A stretch of 64,000 nt of DNA from Calliphora vicina (Eukaryota; Arthropoda; Insecta; Diptera; Calliphoridae), in assembly GCF_958450345.1 (NCBI RefSeq), contig NC_088780.1:33689667-33753666 (forward strand), in the 5' to 3' direction. Made by a program: the position numbers and the translations under genes. Under the pieces are notes generated by a model. It had not been told where the DNA came from. It did no database searches and saw nothing but the letters and a program-made list of their open reading frames with translations. Every line of letters begins with the position of its first letter. The first letter of the stretch is position 1. This document shows, piece after piece, positions 1 to 12,351 of this stretch.

Positions 1-341
1 TTTAAATCAATTTGTTGTTATTGTTAAAAAAAAAATTTGCATTTTCTCTCTAAAGGAAATTGCTTTCAAAAAAAACTATACCTTAACTACATATCTTTAA
101 TTTAATAAAATCACTTACAATTTCTTAACAAAAAAAAACTAAAATCTCTCTAAAACTCTTCTCATTTCTTGAATAAATTCTCCAGTTTTGCTTAATATTT
201 TATTGCTCGCTTAGACTTACACATAGTTTTACATCCGTTTCCTTTTAGCTGCTTGGCTCCTTGAAAACATTTCCTCTCTAATGTGGAATTTTATCTTGTT
301 TTAAAAATATTACTCCTCTTTTTTCTTATTTCCCTTAACAG

Positions 342-427
342 CTGCTGCAGCATTTACGACTTGTAATGCTGCTGCTGCTGCTGTTGTACAAGTATTTAAC
401 ACCTACATTATGAAAAGAAAATTATAG
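342..427 (+). CDS. Possible terminal coding exon ending in MKRKL-stop
   Basis: I do not recognise the gene. A very good 3' splice site, a long pyrimidine run ending TTAACAG at 341, precedes an open frame. With two bases completing a split codon, the frame from 344 reads AAAFTTCNAAAAAVVQVFNT, then YIMKRKL and a TAG stop at 425-427. An AATAAA follows at 802-807, fitting a last exon plus 3' UTR. The alanine run comes from a GCT repeat, so composition alone could give it. Only 340 bases lie upstream, so no partner exon can be seen. A chance acceptor beside a triplet repeat is the main alternative. Confidence 0.25.
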
Positions 428-1900
428 AATAACACCATTACTATAGCCAGGCAACACACACTATTGTAAGGATACCAACATAATATATACGAAAACGTAC
501 ACTTACACATACTTATAACATTGTAATGTTAGAAACATAAACTCGAAGTAGTTTCTCTACACTGAGTCTTAACTTGCAACACAGCTACATGAACTAATGC
601 TAGCATATAGATTGCTTGTCTGCTACTTCGTTGAGATTCGTAACGTCTTCGTGTTTGCTGTTTTTCTGTTGTATGAATGAAGATTTCCTTGTGAGTGTAT
701 GTTCGTCTTGTTTTTTTGTTTTTTTTTTTTGTACAACTGCGCATTATATCCTTGTATTTCTTTAACACACACAATCGCACACACAGGACTCTTGCACAGA
801 GAATAAAATGAAAATTATATTTTATATATACTTAGACTTGTATAGAAAATTATATGCTTTTTATTATATGTTTGTATATATATATATATGTATATATTTA
901 AATATATATAATATATAGAAATAGATAACTGGTTTTATCTAAGAGTACGCTTGTGTGTGTATTTTTGTTGGTCTAGCTGTGTATAAGAGTTGGGTTTTTT
1001 TTGTTGTTGTTCGTGTTTAAATCAAAGATGGTTGCTGCAAACTGCAAGTATTTTTGTGGCATATTTATATCTACTATATGTTGTAGTTGTTATTGTTGTG
1101 TTTGCATATAAGACGAGTGAATTTGTTTAATATTATAGAAAATATTATAATAAACTAAAGCTCAAAATGAGAAAGATGCTGATGCTGCTGCTGCAGCAGA
1201 GACTAATGTTATATTTTATGCTCACCAAAAATATATATTTTCACTAAAGTAGGGAAGTTTATACTTAGACACATGGATGTATACATATTGTGTACAAATA
1301 CATCTAACCTTATGAGATGTTTCTTATTTGCTCTGGCTTGGCTTGGCTTGCCTGGCTGCTAAATGTATCTTTTAACATTATACTTACCCTGCCTCCCACT
1401 GTGTGTATATGTGTGTTACACACAACCAAGACTTTGCTGGGCCAAACAACAAACTAAACATACTCGATCCCCCCTCTGCTCCTCCACCCTACCCCCAAAT
1501 AAAAACACCAACTGACTGTGTTGTAGCTTTTGCTGGCTGTTTGTATGACTACCTCACTGACTGGCTGGCTGGATGGCTGGCAGTTTGGCTATAAGGCAGA
1601 CTGACTTGCTTGCCTTTTTGCCTTATTATACTGGTATTTTGTGTAGTATAGTGTTGTGTTTTGAGTGCACACAAGTAAATAAGCCAACGTATTTTAAATA
1701 CTTGTGTTTAAATGTATGTGTTTGCTAGCTAGTATAGATGTGTATGTGTGTTTTTAAAAATATTTTTGTACTTTCATATACATATACAGCAACAAAAAAA
1801 CCCTAAGTAAAAGACCAAGACCAACTACAAGACACCGACATACGAAGAAGACTCATTGTGACCATTAGACATTTATTTAGGTTTAGTTTAGCTTCGACTA
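428..1900. other. Host-like, triplet-rich non-coding stretch
   Basis: The stretch has GTT/GCT/CAA triplet runs, CA/TG-rich tracts and a GGCT tetranucleotide run near 1560-1590. It looks like fly UTR or intron rather than transposon. A slightly GC-richer patch at 1390-1600 has no convincing coding frame. I see no RNA gene here. Confidence 0.4.
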
Positions 1901-1924
1901 CTTTTGGCGTGAGTTCTCGTAATT

Positions 1925-2195
1925 TTCATATATATTTTATATATATTATATATATATACATAAATATATATATAAATATATCTATATACATATATTATTT
2001 AAATCAAATATATTTTAACAAAACTAGAAAAAAAAAAGAACCAACAACATTTTTACTCTCTTAATACCCAAACATATAGCAAAATTTTAGCAAGAAGAAA
2101 GTATACACTTTTCTTCCTTTACTTATACTTATATGTATGTATATAAATATATTATATATATATATATAAAATATATATTTATATATATTCAAAAT
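1925..2195. repeat. AT/TA-rich microsatellite clusters
   Basis: Runs of TA and TATA-like dinucleotides lie at about 1925-2000 and 2130-2190, with another near 870-915. They are low-complexity sequence with no sign of coding. Confidence 0.7.
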
Positions 2196-2919
2196 AAAAG
2201 TACATGTCTTAAACATCTTAAGAGTTATTCATCTTAGGTCAAGCGAACCTTACGTTACGTGTTTACGCGCTTTAATCTTAATATTTAACAAAACAACAAA
2301 AAAAAATCTAAAAAAAAATTTAAGATTTAAAAAAAAAATTTCGATAAAAATTTATTTAATTTAATACAAAAAAGAAATAAAAATTGTGCAAACATTTTAG
2401 TAATTTATTTGAAAAAAAAAAAATAAGAAAAATGATTTTTTACTAACGAACACAAAAAAAAAGTTAATTCAACAATTGTTTAAACGGCTTAAACGGTTAA
2501 CAAATATTCGTTATAATATCCTGATGGTATAAATATTAGCAATATTAAATAAATATAATTAAAAGTGTTAATTTTTTTCTCAAACAAATTAATAATTTAG
2601 CCAATAATAATAATAAACAAATAATTTATTTAAGTGCCACCAAATAGGATTTTAAAAATAACTGAATTTAATAAATAATTAAATAAAAACAAAATAATTT
2701 TAAAATTTATAAAAAATATATTAGCTTAAATAAATAAAAATAATTTAATTAATAAATAACAAATAAATTTTTTACACAAATTACAAAACTAGTCCTTGAT
2801 AAATATCGAAAATTCGAATTAAAAATAGTCAGCAGTACCGAAGCTTTTATGCCCTACTGAATAATAAATAAAAGTTTAAATATTAAACATGACAGCAGTT
2901 TTTAATACTTATATTTAGT

Positions 2920-3345
2920 GAAATTTTAGTTAATAATTTAAAGAAACCATTTTTTAAATCCTAGTTTGGAACATTTTGCAAACTGTTAACCATTTTCCCT
3001 ACACAAAATAATAAAAAAAAATAAAACTTATATATTAAAAATAAGTGGCGATTGGAATATCTAAAAATTAAGTAAAATTTTAGTCAATGTAAAATTTCAA
3101 TTTACTAAAATTAAAATATTAGTTAATGGATTAAAGAAAACATTTAAATATTTCAATAACCCAGCAACACTCTTTCAAATCCAAGTTTGGAACATATTGG
3201 AAACTGTTAAACTTTGGCCCTATTGGAATACTAAAAAAATTTATATTAAATTAAATTTAATTTAGTAAATCAAGCATAATTAACTACAATTAAAATGTTG
3301 TGTTATTGGATTAAATAAACTATTTAAATACTTACAGCCTAACTA
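2920..3345 (+). repeat. Diverged tandem repeat, about 190-bp spacing
   Basis: A block holding TTTGGAACAT, AAACTGTTAA and a nearby CCCTA recurs at about 2927-3010 and 3118-3225. The leading part (ATTAAATAAAC and neighbours) recurs a third time near 3300. Divergence is high, so this is an old duplication. The whole 2.2-4.8 kb stretch is extremely AT-rich and I see no gene in it. Confidence 0.5.
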
Positions 3346-3599
3346 TAAAAGAAATTTTAAGTTAATTTTTGTTAACGTCGACTTTATTTTAAAATAAATC
3401 TTTTTGTTTTTGAACCATAAGAAATATTTTAAAAAGGCTTTCAAAACTTTTTCCAACTCCTACATTGAAATAAATGAAAATATTTTTTAATGAATGTAAA
3501 TAAAAAAAAAGAAATTTCAAAAATTTAAAAAAAAAACAAAATTTACATAAAATTTCAAAACAAAAAGCTTATTTTAAAATAATAAAACAATATTTTAAA

Positions 3600-4860
3600 T
3601 TATATATGTGAAATTTGTTATATGGTCAACTTTATGTTCTTAAAATTGACTTTAAGGCTTTTGTGGTTAGGCTGTTAACTTTTATCAAAAGTAACTCTTG
3701 CCCTCTAAAGTAATACTTAAATAATTGGAAAATTCTTAAGCAGTTTTGTTAGCATATTATTAGCTCCAGTTACGTTTAATACTATTCTGAGTGAAATTAT
3801 TCTTAAATTCTAACTACAATATAAACATTTTAATTAATAATAATCATACGCCTTCGCAATAAGAAAAGTGTCCAATTAATAAAAATCAAGCATATTCTAT
3901 ATAAATAAAGCAAAATTTTAACAAAAATTATAAAGAATAGCAAAACATTTATAAATCTAAGAAAATATCAAGTTCAGCATTAGTTCAAAATACAAAAAAA
4001 AAAACAAGATGGAAAATAATTTTACTTTCCAAACTATAGATAAATACCCATAGATCGAAAACTATCCTGTCAAAGACCTAACTTAGTTGTCAAAAACCTA
4101 AGTAGTGAGAATGTTTTATTAAAAAAAAAACTATGTGAAAACAAAAACGACTCTCTTATGTTGGCTTATTTTGAGTTATTTATTTGCTTGAGTTTCCTCT
4201 ATATGTATAGTTTCTCTAAGTTCCAAACCATAGCCATATTTAGTTATAAAATGATTTTAAAATACAGTGAAAATATATCAAATAAAGAGATTAGAAAAGT
4301 AACATATTTCAAAGACCAGAAGCTAAACAAAAATTAAGAAATATAAATTAAAGCTAAAGTGAAAAAATAATCTAAAAAAATCATCGTGAAAATCTCTGTG
4401 AGTAAAAATCTGGAAGCAAATATCAGCAGTATTTTAAAAATATTAAGATATGATATAAAAGAAGAGGTTTTTAATTTAATGGTGTTTTCATTTCTGGCAT
4501 AAATGATGTCCTAATTCTGACTTTTATCCTTCATTGTGTTCTTTTCTAAAACAAATGTAGTTTTGTAAGCAGTTAACTTGTTCTTTTCAAATAATGTTAC
4601 AATAAAACCCCGGAAATATGCTACATTTTTCAGCCTCAATTTTATCAATGGATTAGAAAGGCAACACTGTTTTATTATTAATATTTTTTTTTACATTGAG
4701 TTTGTTTAATTTTAAATACCCATCATATTTCAAAAAAAAAAATATTTTTTTCTCAACTTATTTGATAGAAAAGAATTGGTGGTTTCATAAATATTGATGA
4801 TATTTTTGATCATGTCTTTCTACACAAATTCGTATAATTTTTAGTATCGATAGCTTAGAA
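3600..4860. other. AT-rich stretch without recognisable gene
   Basis: Homopolymer A/T-rich DNA. One piece near 3640-3680 (AAGGCTTTTGTGGTTAGGCT) also occurs in the 134-bp repeat at 33.4-33.6 kb, so part of it is interspersed repeat. Nothing else was recognised. Confidence 0.5.
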
Positions 4861-5170
4861 AAAATGAGCTAAGTCCAGTTTTTTTTTGAAAATTTAGATT
4901 TTAATACGAGACGTTAAAATAAGTAAAAATAAAATCTTGGAATAAAAAATTGCAATTATTTCCATTTTCTCGCAGCTATATAGTGGTATGCAAAAGCGCT
5001 AAGTTCGTTTTCTAGTATGTAAACGTAAAAAATGAGCTAAGACCAGTTTTTGTGAAAATTAAGATTTTAATACAAGATTTTTAAAATAAATGTATGGCCT
5101 AACAAATTGCAAATATTTTCATTTTCAAAAGTGCTAAGTTCATTTTGTGGTATGTCAACGTACTATGTTT
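4861..5170 (+). repeat. 169-bp tandem duplication, about 1.9 copies
   Basis: ATGAGCTAAG begins at 4864 and again at 5033, a 169-bp offset. The following bases (CCAGTTTTT, AGATTTTAATAC, TTCATTTTC, GTGCTAAGTTC) repeat in the same order with moderate divergence. Confidence 0.75.
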
Positions 5171-5546
5171 TGTTTTTTTTACCAAAAATACAAAATTATT
5201 ATTTCGCACAGAGAAAACACATTCATTGTGATGACCAAATTTGTAGCCCATCGAATGATTTGATTATATTCACAGATTTGTTCGATTCTAAACAAAAAAG
5301 TCGTATTGAGAAAAAAGAATTACGATTGAGGTATCTAAATTTTTATCACCAAAACTAAAATTTTGTCAGCCACAGCAGAAATTAGGGCTGAGTGATGCGA
5401 TTAGCTACAAATTCAATTACCCACAACTTTTTTGTCTGTACAGTCAATTGGAATTGAGTATAATTGCAATATTAAGTTTATTCATTTATTTTTAAACAAA
5501 ATAATTTAAATCATGAATTTTTTAATTAAATATTTGAAATATATTA

Positions 5547-6118
5547 AGGGTACTCATTTAAACGCTTAAGTTTCCCATTTGTGCAAATGGGCAAATTTGC
5601 GCGACATGTTTCATGAACCCACCTTTTCAATTTTGTGCAAGTTTATACAGAAAATTTATATTTGTCAAATAAAAATACATGAATTCAACAAAAGCTTTAA
5701 TAATTTTTTTTCAAATTGTATAAATTTTAATTTTAAAATGTTGAATGAAAGTTAAATCTTTGGAACAAACGGTGGTATACATAGTTTGGAGGACTTTGTT
5801 TATGTTCTAGCTGTTGGTTAATGTTTTCATACACAATGTCATTTAATACAATCATTCTGTTCCAAAGTTACACAATTTCACATGCACAAAATTTTTATAT
5901 TTTATTTGATTTTTATTTCTTATAAATAAAAGTAAACAAAAGCAGCTGATTCATCAAATGCACAATAAATTCAAGTTTGCGAGTCTAAATTGTCGCGCAA
6001 ACTTATCGGAGTTGTGCAAACGAATTTCCATACATTTTTTGACATTTAATTTGCGAGAGTGTAAAAATGCACAGATTGCACAGTTTGCGAGGCTTTTAAG
6101 CGTTTACATGAGGACCCT
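5547..6118. mobile_element. 572-bp MITE with TA target duplication
   Basis: The left end AGGGTACTCATTTAAACGCT matches the inverse of the right end, AGGGTCCTCATGTAAACGCT, with two differences. TA flanks both sides (5545-5546 and 6119-6120). There is no ORF, so this is a non-autonomous DNA element. The TA duplication suggests mobilisation by a Tc1/mariner-type transposase, which is inference. Subterminal regions carry repeated TTGTGCAAA and TTTGCGAG motifs. Confidence 0.75.
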
Positions 6119-6147
6119 TATTATCATCTAGACTACTCCGAAAAGCT

Positions 6148-7500
6148 CTTGTTGGAATTGGACTTGAATGCAAATAAATTATGTTTTAAACAAAAAAAAA
6201 ATATGGCTTGAAATTATATTTTCTATTTACTGGAGAATGCCATTAATATAAACTGTAATACATCTATAATTCAATTGCTTTACTATAATTCAAGTCTTGA
6301 ATTACACTTGCTTTCTACTTGAATTCCAGTAAAAATGCTTATTGGGTTGATATCAAAAAAGTTGCTACCACCATTTTTTACCAAAATTATTTTTCACCTA
6401 ATTTTCTCTGAAATTTTTTATCAAAATATTTGGTAATAGTGGTCAATTTTAGCACTATTACTTTTTCCGCATAAAACTCATAAATGTTTTGTTATTTTTT
6501 TAATATTTGTGTCAGTACGTTTTATATTTTATAATTTATCTAATTTTAAAATAATGGCTTTTTTCTATCCAGTAGTCATTGCCGCATGGATAATGAATTA
6601 ATTGATAAGCTTTATTCAGTAGTACTTTTAATTTTGAAAGTAAATCATGTATTAGGAAACGCGACACAAAATGTTCGTTAAATTTTCTAACAAACGTAAA
6701 ATTGCTTGAACCATATATAATTGGATTTAACAACAATTCTGATTTTTATAGCCTTTGAATAATGATAAATATTTAGTTTTACGGAAACGGTTTTATAGAA
6801 TGAATTTCTAAGATTATTTTATTCGCAGTTAAGATTGAATTGACTTTAAGTGAATTTATCTCAAATGTCATAAATTCACTTAAAGTTGTCATAGATATGT
6901 TAAATTTTTTACCAAATTTTTAATTATTCTTGTGAAAAAAATACTTACATAAAAATTTACACATTTGTAATCATCATACATCGTGACGTATTAATATTAT
7001 TTTCCCTTTGTTTCTGGCGTATGATTAATATTTATTGCTCTTTGTTTTTTTTATTTTTAAAGTAAATATAAAAGAAAAAGTTGTTATTGTAGATAATTAA
7101 ATTTAAAATAAAACATATTTAGATTTTAAACTTATTTTAAAATTTACTTTATAAGTTTAAAAAAAACACAAATTAATTTGAAATATTAATGCTTTATTTT
7201 TTGGTAGATGAAATATATTTCTAATTTCTCCAAAAATATATGTACATTTTTACACAATAAGCACCAAAGCCCCAACAATTCAAACACTTTAACACTTTGT
7301 TGGAATTTGACTTGATTGCTAAAGTAATTATGTTTTAAACATGAAAAATATTTGAAAAAATTATATGATATTCCACAAAAAAACATATGGCTTGAATTTA
7401 TGTTTCCTTTTTACTGTAGAATGCTACTGATATAAATTGTAATACAATTGCTTGAATATAATTCAAGACTTGAATTTCACTTGCTTTCAATTTGAAATTT
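6148..7500 (+). repeat. Old direct duplication (6148-6330 and 7295-7500)
   Basis: Both segments share TTGTTGGAAT, ATTATGTTTTAAAC, ATATGGCTTGAA, GAATGC, ATATAAA.TGTAATAC, AATTCAAG and CACTTGCTTTC in the same order. Several small indels separate them. The material between includes the left member of another duplication. Confidence 0.65.
6843..6886. repeat. Perfect 16-bp inverted repeat
   Basis: ACTTTAAGTGAATTTA (6843-6858) is followed after 12 bases by its exact inverse complement at 6871-6886. It would form a stable stem-loop and may be the core of a small AT-rich MITE. Confidence 0.8.
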
Positions 7501-9025
7501 AATAATTGACATTAATAAGAAGTAAAAAATTATACTTTTATATTAAAAAAAGTATGCACATCACACTTTCCGGAGACATATATCCTATAGAAAAATTCAT
7601 TCGTCTTTGGTGTAGAATTGAAAGCACGATTCTTATTACAACTATTCAAGGGAGCTTCAGAAAGCAGTAAACATACATAAAAAACTTAGGAAATTATACA
7701 TATATAGAGAAAAATTTAATAGCTGTATTTGTTACCCAAAAAAATAAATTAATTATATGATTATCTACATACCTAACGATATTGTGATTTATACAATAAT
7801 TTTCAACCACGAATAGCCACATTTGTATGCAAAACATAAAAAATGAAAGTCTACTTTATTTTAAAATTGTGCTAAATGTTAGTTATATGAACCAATAGAC
7901 AAATATATTGTACAATTTTTCATGCTTTCTAAATTTGCTTCAAAGCAACACTATAAAGTTTAAAAGTCACATCAAATAGTTTAAAAAGCCATTCTAAGAA
8001 GATCCCATCATTTATTGAAGATTTGTATTTGAGTTTATATAGAGTTTTTTTAATTGCTTTAATTCGTACAAATCAATCCACACACATCTTTAACAAAATG
8101 TTTTTTTATTCCTTAAAATTCGTCTATTTCAAAATTTAACTTAATTTTAAACAACTTATGTGAATTAACCCATTTCGCTCCGATATCAAATTTTTATTTA
8201 TTTTTTAATAAAAAAAACTTTTTTAGGTTAACTATGACCCCCTGATTGCAAATATCTGGTCAAAAAAATTTTCCGATTTTTCGTTTTCCCAGAAAAGCCA
8301 GTTCAAAATTTCGAACAGTTAAGTTGACACATATGTGCATAACTTTGCATATATGTGTCCCGCATTTGCATGTAAATCATGTTTTTTATGTTTTATGAAA
8401 CATTTACATATGTTGGCAATAATTCTTCATGTTTATTATTTTAATTTTATTTTTTTTACTATTTTTAAAAATTAATTTAAAAAATTTATATTTTTAGACA
8501 ATTTTTTTAATGTAATTGAAGAAATTTGACCCTAGCAACGAAGGGGAGGAAAATTATCACGTCGGGATATAGTTTTTTATTAGCTAAAAGATTAAAACAT
8601 TTTATTTTTACTGTTCGAAAAATCGAACAGTGGAGCGAAATGGGTTAAGCTAAAATAGAATTAATTGATTCAAAGCTGTAATACGAAAATTAAAATTATT
8701 CTTGTGAAAATTAATCAATCGGTTGATGAAAACAAACTTATACAAAAATTTACATATTTATACCCATCATACCACGTGACGTATGATTAATATTAATTGC
8801 ACTTTCTTGTTGGCGTATGATTAATATTTATTGCTCTTTGTTTTTTTATTTTTTAAAGTAAATATAAAAGAAAATGCTGTTAGATAATTAAATTTGAAAT
8901 AATTAATATTTTTTTGATTTGAGATTTATTTTAAAATTTAGATAAAATTTTAGATAAAAGTTAATTACAAATTATTTTTTTGGTAGGTGAAATATTTTTA
9001 AAATTTCTTCAAAAATATATTTTTA
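6915..9025 (+). repeat. Direct duplication pair (6915-7260 and 8690-9025)
   Basis: Both copies contain ATTATTCTTGTGAAA, ATAAAAATTTACA-like sequence, GTGACGTAT, TGGCGTATGATTAATATTTA, TTGCTCTTTG, AAGTAAATATAAAAG and then TTGGTAG.TGAAATAT. They are diverged but collinear. The piggyBac-type MITE at 8169-8644 lies between them. Confidence 0.7.
8169..8644. mobile_element. piggyBac-type MITE, 476 bp, TTAA-flanked
   Basis: The element starts CCCATTTCGCTCC and ends with the exact inverse, GGAGCGAAATGGG. TTAA lies immediately outside both ends (8165-8168 and 8645-8648). TTAA target sites and CCC-starting termini are the hallmark of the piggyBac superfamily. No coding frame is present, so it is non-autonomous. 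A subterminal CGAACAGT motif occurs near both ends. Perfect 13-bp ends suggest a fairly recent insertion. Confidence 0.85.
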
Positions 9026-9029
9026 AATG

Positions 9030-10080
9030 TTTTACTTAAATTTATTCAATGTTTCTTGAATAGTGAATACTTTACTGTCATGTAATGAGCACAAATACAT
9101 TCTCTGGTGTTTTAATTTCAATATCAATAAATTCGATTAAAATTCGCAAAATTTGCAAAATTTTTACGAAAAAATTTCATTGGAATATCACATTGCCTGC
9201 GTTAATTGGAGAAAATATAATTTATCTGAAAAATATTAAATATTGAAGAATCGTTTCGATCGAAGTCCTTGCATATTATAGGGAAATTTCCTATTGTTTC
9301 TTTAAAAGAAATAATATAAAATTAAAAAACCTTTTTTCAAAATTATCTTTCACCTTTTTAATTCAGTTCATAAGAGCCAAATTTAAACCAATTATTTGAA
9401 AACTAATGATTCATTGATTAATGACAACATCGGCATTATCGTATTTAAAGTCATACTAATGTATGTTCTTTCCCTGTACTCCTCAAATAAATATTTTAGT
9501 TCTCTTATAAGTAAAATTTTAGGGCTTAACGTTTACTTATAGAAAAATGCCCAAATTAAAAATGGGAATATGGTATTCTTGGCAAATGAACAGGTTTCTT
9601 AAATCATTTGAAAGACTGCTTGTATTGTTTTTGTAATGATATAAATAAAGAAGATCCTAACAAAAAAGTATACTTTAATATTTACTTCGAACAATAAACC
9701 TTCACACTTTTTATTTTTGTTTTGCTATCTTATCTTTACAGAATATGTAAGCATTTGAGTTTTCTATTAAGTTTCTTTTAATTTTCATTAAAAATGTTTA
9801 AAACATACAACAAACAAACGAATATGAATAAATAACTAGAAAAATAATAAAAAGAAACGACATTTTATAAAACAAGCCTAAAAATAGGCAATACTTTTTT
9901 AACATGAGTATATAAACAGCAATTAAAAGAGTGAAAAAAAATTAAAATACAAATTTAACTAAAACAGTGTTATTTTAAGTAATTTAATTTTATTAAAACA
10001 TAAATATTATAAAATTGCCGCGTTTTTTTTAAAAAAAATTAAAATAAAAGTCTGAAATGAAAATAAGAAAGTGTTGTTAA
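9030..10080. other. AT-rich stretch without recognised features
   Basis: No coherent frame, terminal repeat or RNA gene was seen. The A-rich sequence from about 9900 grades into the UTR-like island around the ORF at 10287. Confidence 0.4.
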
Positions 10081-10286
10081 TCATATGTTTTTTACGTAAA
10101 CAAAAACAAACCCGAAAATTCGTCTATAATACCCTTGCGTGTAAAAGAAATAAGAAAAAAATTTACCAAAAAAAAAAAACGAAAACGAAAAATCACTACG
10201 AAAACGTAACAAAATAAAAATTGCAAAAATATAAATAAACAAAAAGAGAAAAAAAAGCAAATAAACAAACAAAAATATACAAAAGC

Positions 10287-10511
10287 ATGGTGTCTACAGC
10301 CGGCTTATTATTATCATCATCATGCACCTTACATGTGCTTCTACTTTTGCTGCTGCTACTGCTACCACTACTACAGCAATTGCCTGCAACAACACCCTGT
10401 ACTCCAAACCAAAACCCCCTCAATAATACAATAACAATATTACTACTACAGCAACAACAACACCAACAACAACAACTACTTTTATCCAACATGCTCGTAC
10501 AGTGCGAATAA
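10287..10511 (+). CDS. 74-aa ORF with signal-peptide-like start
   Basis: The product starts MVSTAGLLLSSSCTLHVLLL, continues as a leucine run to about residue 30, then PATTPCTPNQNP and a Q/L-rich tail. The hydrophobic stretch could be a signal peptide or a signal-anchor. The ATG (AAAAGCATGG) follows about 200 bases of A-rich, 5'-UTR-like DNA. It could be the first coding exon of a secreted or membrane protein, or a small secreted peptide. Weak donor-like sites lie near 10495-10505. Against it, most of the leucine and glutamine comes from CTR/CAA triplet repeats, and the opposite strand is also open. No family is recognised. Confidence 0.28.
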   Translation: MVSTAGLLLSSSCTLHVLLLLLLLLLPLLQQLPATTPCTPNQNPLNNTITILLLQQQQHQQQQLLLSNMLVQCE

Positions 10512-11590
10512 ACGAAAACAAAATAATTTTTATGAGTTTCTGTTTTTCACAATTCTGCTTTTTATTTGTTGTTGTTGTTATATTATTGTTGTATGCAATA
10601 TTTGATTTCATCTTTTTTGTGTTTTTTTTTTTACTTTTTTGCTGAATGTTGTTGTTGTCATCGTTCGTTGAAAACAGGAGGGGGGAGTAGGTGGTAGGAC
10701 GTGGGTGTAAAATAATGACTGGAATGGTTGGTTGGCTGGCTGGTTGGAATCTGTTGCTGTTCTCTTGTCGTATTGATGTTGGTGTTGCTCTTACGTTTGC
10801 TTTTGCTTGTGTTGCTTTTGTAATATGCTAAAGAGTATGGAGCATATGTTTTCTACGTATAACTGGTGTTGCAGCAGTAATGTGCTGCAACACATCGCAA
10901 CACCAGTAACTTCTACCTCAAGCAATGTGTAACGCGTTCACATAAATCCAAAAAAATAAAAAAAAATAAATATGTAATAATAAAGCAGCAAGCATACACG
11001 ACGCATTACTTGCAACAATGCAACAACAGCAACAATTTCTACTACGACAACGATTGCGACTACGATGCTTACGACGACGTGCACGTTCAAGTAGCAACAG
11101 ACTTTTTAAGTCGTTTTTTTGTCAAACCGAAAAAAAATGAACACAAAAATTTTTAAGGGTAAAATATCGTAAAATGGTATTGGTGAAAAATTATATTAAA
11201 CTGAAAACATAAAAAAAAACAAATAATAATAACAAAACACACAAATAATTATGTTTGAAAAAATAAAAGAAAAGATTTATTGAAAAAGACAAGTTAGAAC
11301 TAAAAAAAAATATATACTGTTTAAATATTAGTTGAAGCTAAAAAAAAAACTTTGTCTATAGATTTTGCAATATAAACAATTTAAATTATTATCCTTTTTT
11401 TAATTACCACAAACAAAATAACTTAACATTAGTACACCAATATCATTTATTTTTAATAAGTTTAATTTTAATTTACTTTCCTTAGTTTTAGTTATAAATA
11501 TTTTTTAATCAATCAATAACAATTTTAGTAGTCAAGGCTAGAAGTGTGATATTGAGAGTAAGTTTTATAGTTTTAATTGATTATTTCTTA
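10512..11590. other. Triplet- and tetranucleotide-rich UTR/intron-like sequence
   Basis: GTTGTT, CAACAG and GGTTGGCT runs, slightly GC-richer up to about 11100 and AT-rich after. It contains the competing hairpins at 10862-10907. No coding frame is supported. Confidence 0.4.
10862..10907. repeat. Two overlapping, mutually exclusive hairpins
   Basis: GTGTTGCAGCA (10866-10876) pairs exactly with TGCTGCAACAC (10883-10893). ACTGGTGTTGC (10862-10872) pairs exactly with GCAACACCAGT (10897-10907). Both stems use the same left bases, so only one can form at a time. Function is unknown. Confidence 0.7.
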
Positions 11591-11639
11591 AGGCACTAAT
11601 TTGTTAGCATTGTTGATTTACTTTACAGAATATGTCTCA

Positions 11640-12170
11640 TATATGAAAATTTCAATATTCACATTTCCCAAGGGTCTTTCATTGAGCGCTTCCCAAAGTG
11701 TGTGTGAGATATCATCGAAATTTTGTGTTCTTTTGATAGTCCTAACGATATGGAATAGAATATGTCTGCGCGGATTTACTGGGTCCAAAATGTCTAATTT
11801 TCAATGACTCTGGCTCATGAGTTATATGTCAAACGATCTTGGTGTCCAATTCATATCACCTCGACGTGAGATGACCATGCCCTCATATCGCTCCTACAGA
11901 ATATCCAATGATGCATGAGCTGTGTTAAAACCACATGTCGTTTGTGTTCAAATCATCCAATTCTGACCAATCGAAGTTGGTAATCAACGACCTATAGCAC
12001 TCGCAGTTGGCCAATGTAGTTCTCAAAGAAATATGGACCGAAGAAGCCGCCAGTCCAAAATCCACATCAAACAGTGACTTTTCCGGGATGCATTGGATGC
12101 ACTTGGATATCATGTGTATTGGTATCATCCCAAATTTTAAAATTTTGTTTTCGAAGTACCCATTCATCCA
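11640..12170 (-). pseudogene. Decayed coding-like region, unidentified
   Basis: The minus strand opens from 12167 for 80 codons, including YRSLITNFDWSELDDLNTND. It then shifts by one base into a second frame carrying LDPVNPRRHILFHIVRTIKR and LWEALNERPLGN before a stop near 11630. Base composition is less AT-rich than the surroundings. This looks like a formerly coding segment with a frameshift and a few stops. The first half faintly resembles the linker after the endonuclease of non-LTR retrotransposons. I could not assign the second half. It lies next to the RT tail at 12352-12770 but is in the wrong order for one intact element. Confidence 0.3.
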
Positions 12171-12351
12171 GAAATGGGGATGAAAATTATTTTATGATTT
12201 GCGTGTGTTGTTGAAAGCTATATCCGTCCTTGGTGAGTTGACAAAACAAACTGAATAAATTATAGTGGATCCGATAGCGTAGCTCTTTTTAATCTTTCTT
12301 ATACCAGCACTCAGGGGATGACCCCTAATCATGCAATGCATTATGTTGGAA

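Noticed and set aside
1388..1461. Minus-strand MFSLLFGPAKSW... frame ending at a GGTAAGTA donor
   Set aside because: The donor is good, but the frame is short, repeat-rich and without signal-peptide or conservation evidence. Kept only as a weak possibility.
5107..5358. 83-codon plus-strand frame
   Set aside because: It begins inside the 169-bp tandem duplication and shows no domain or splice context.
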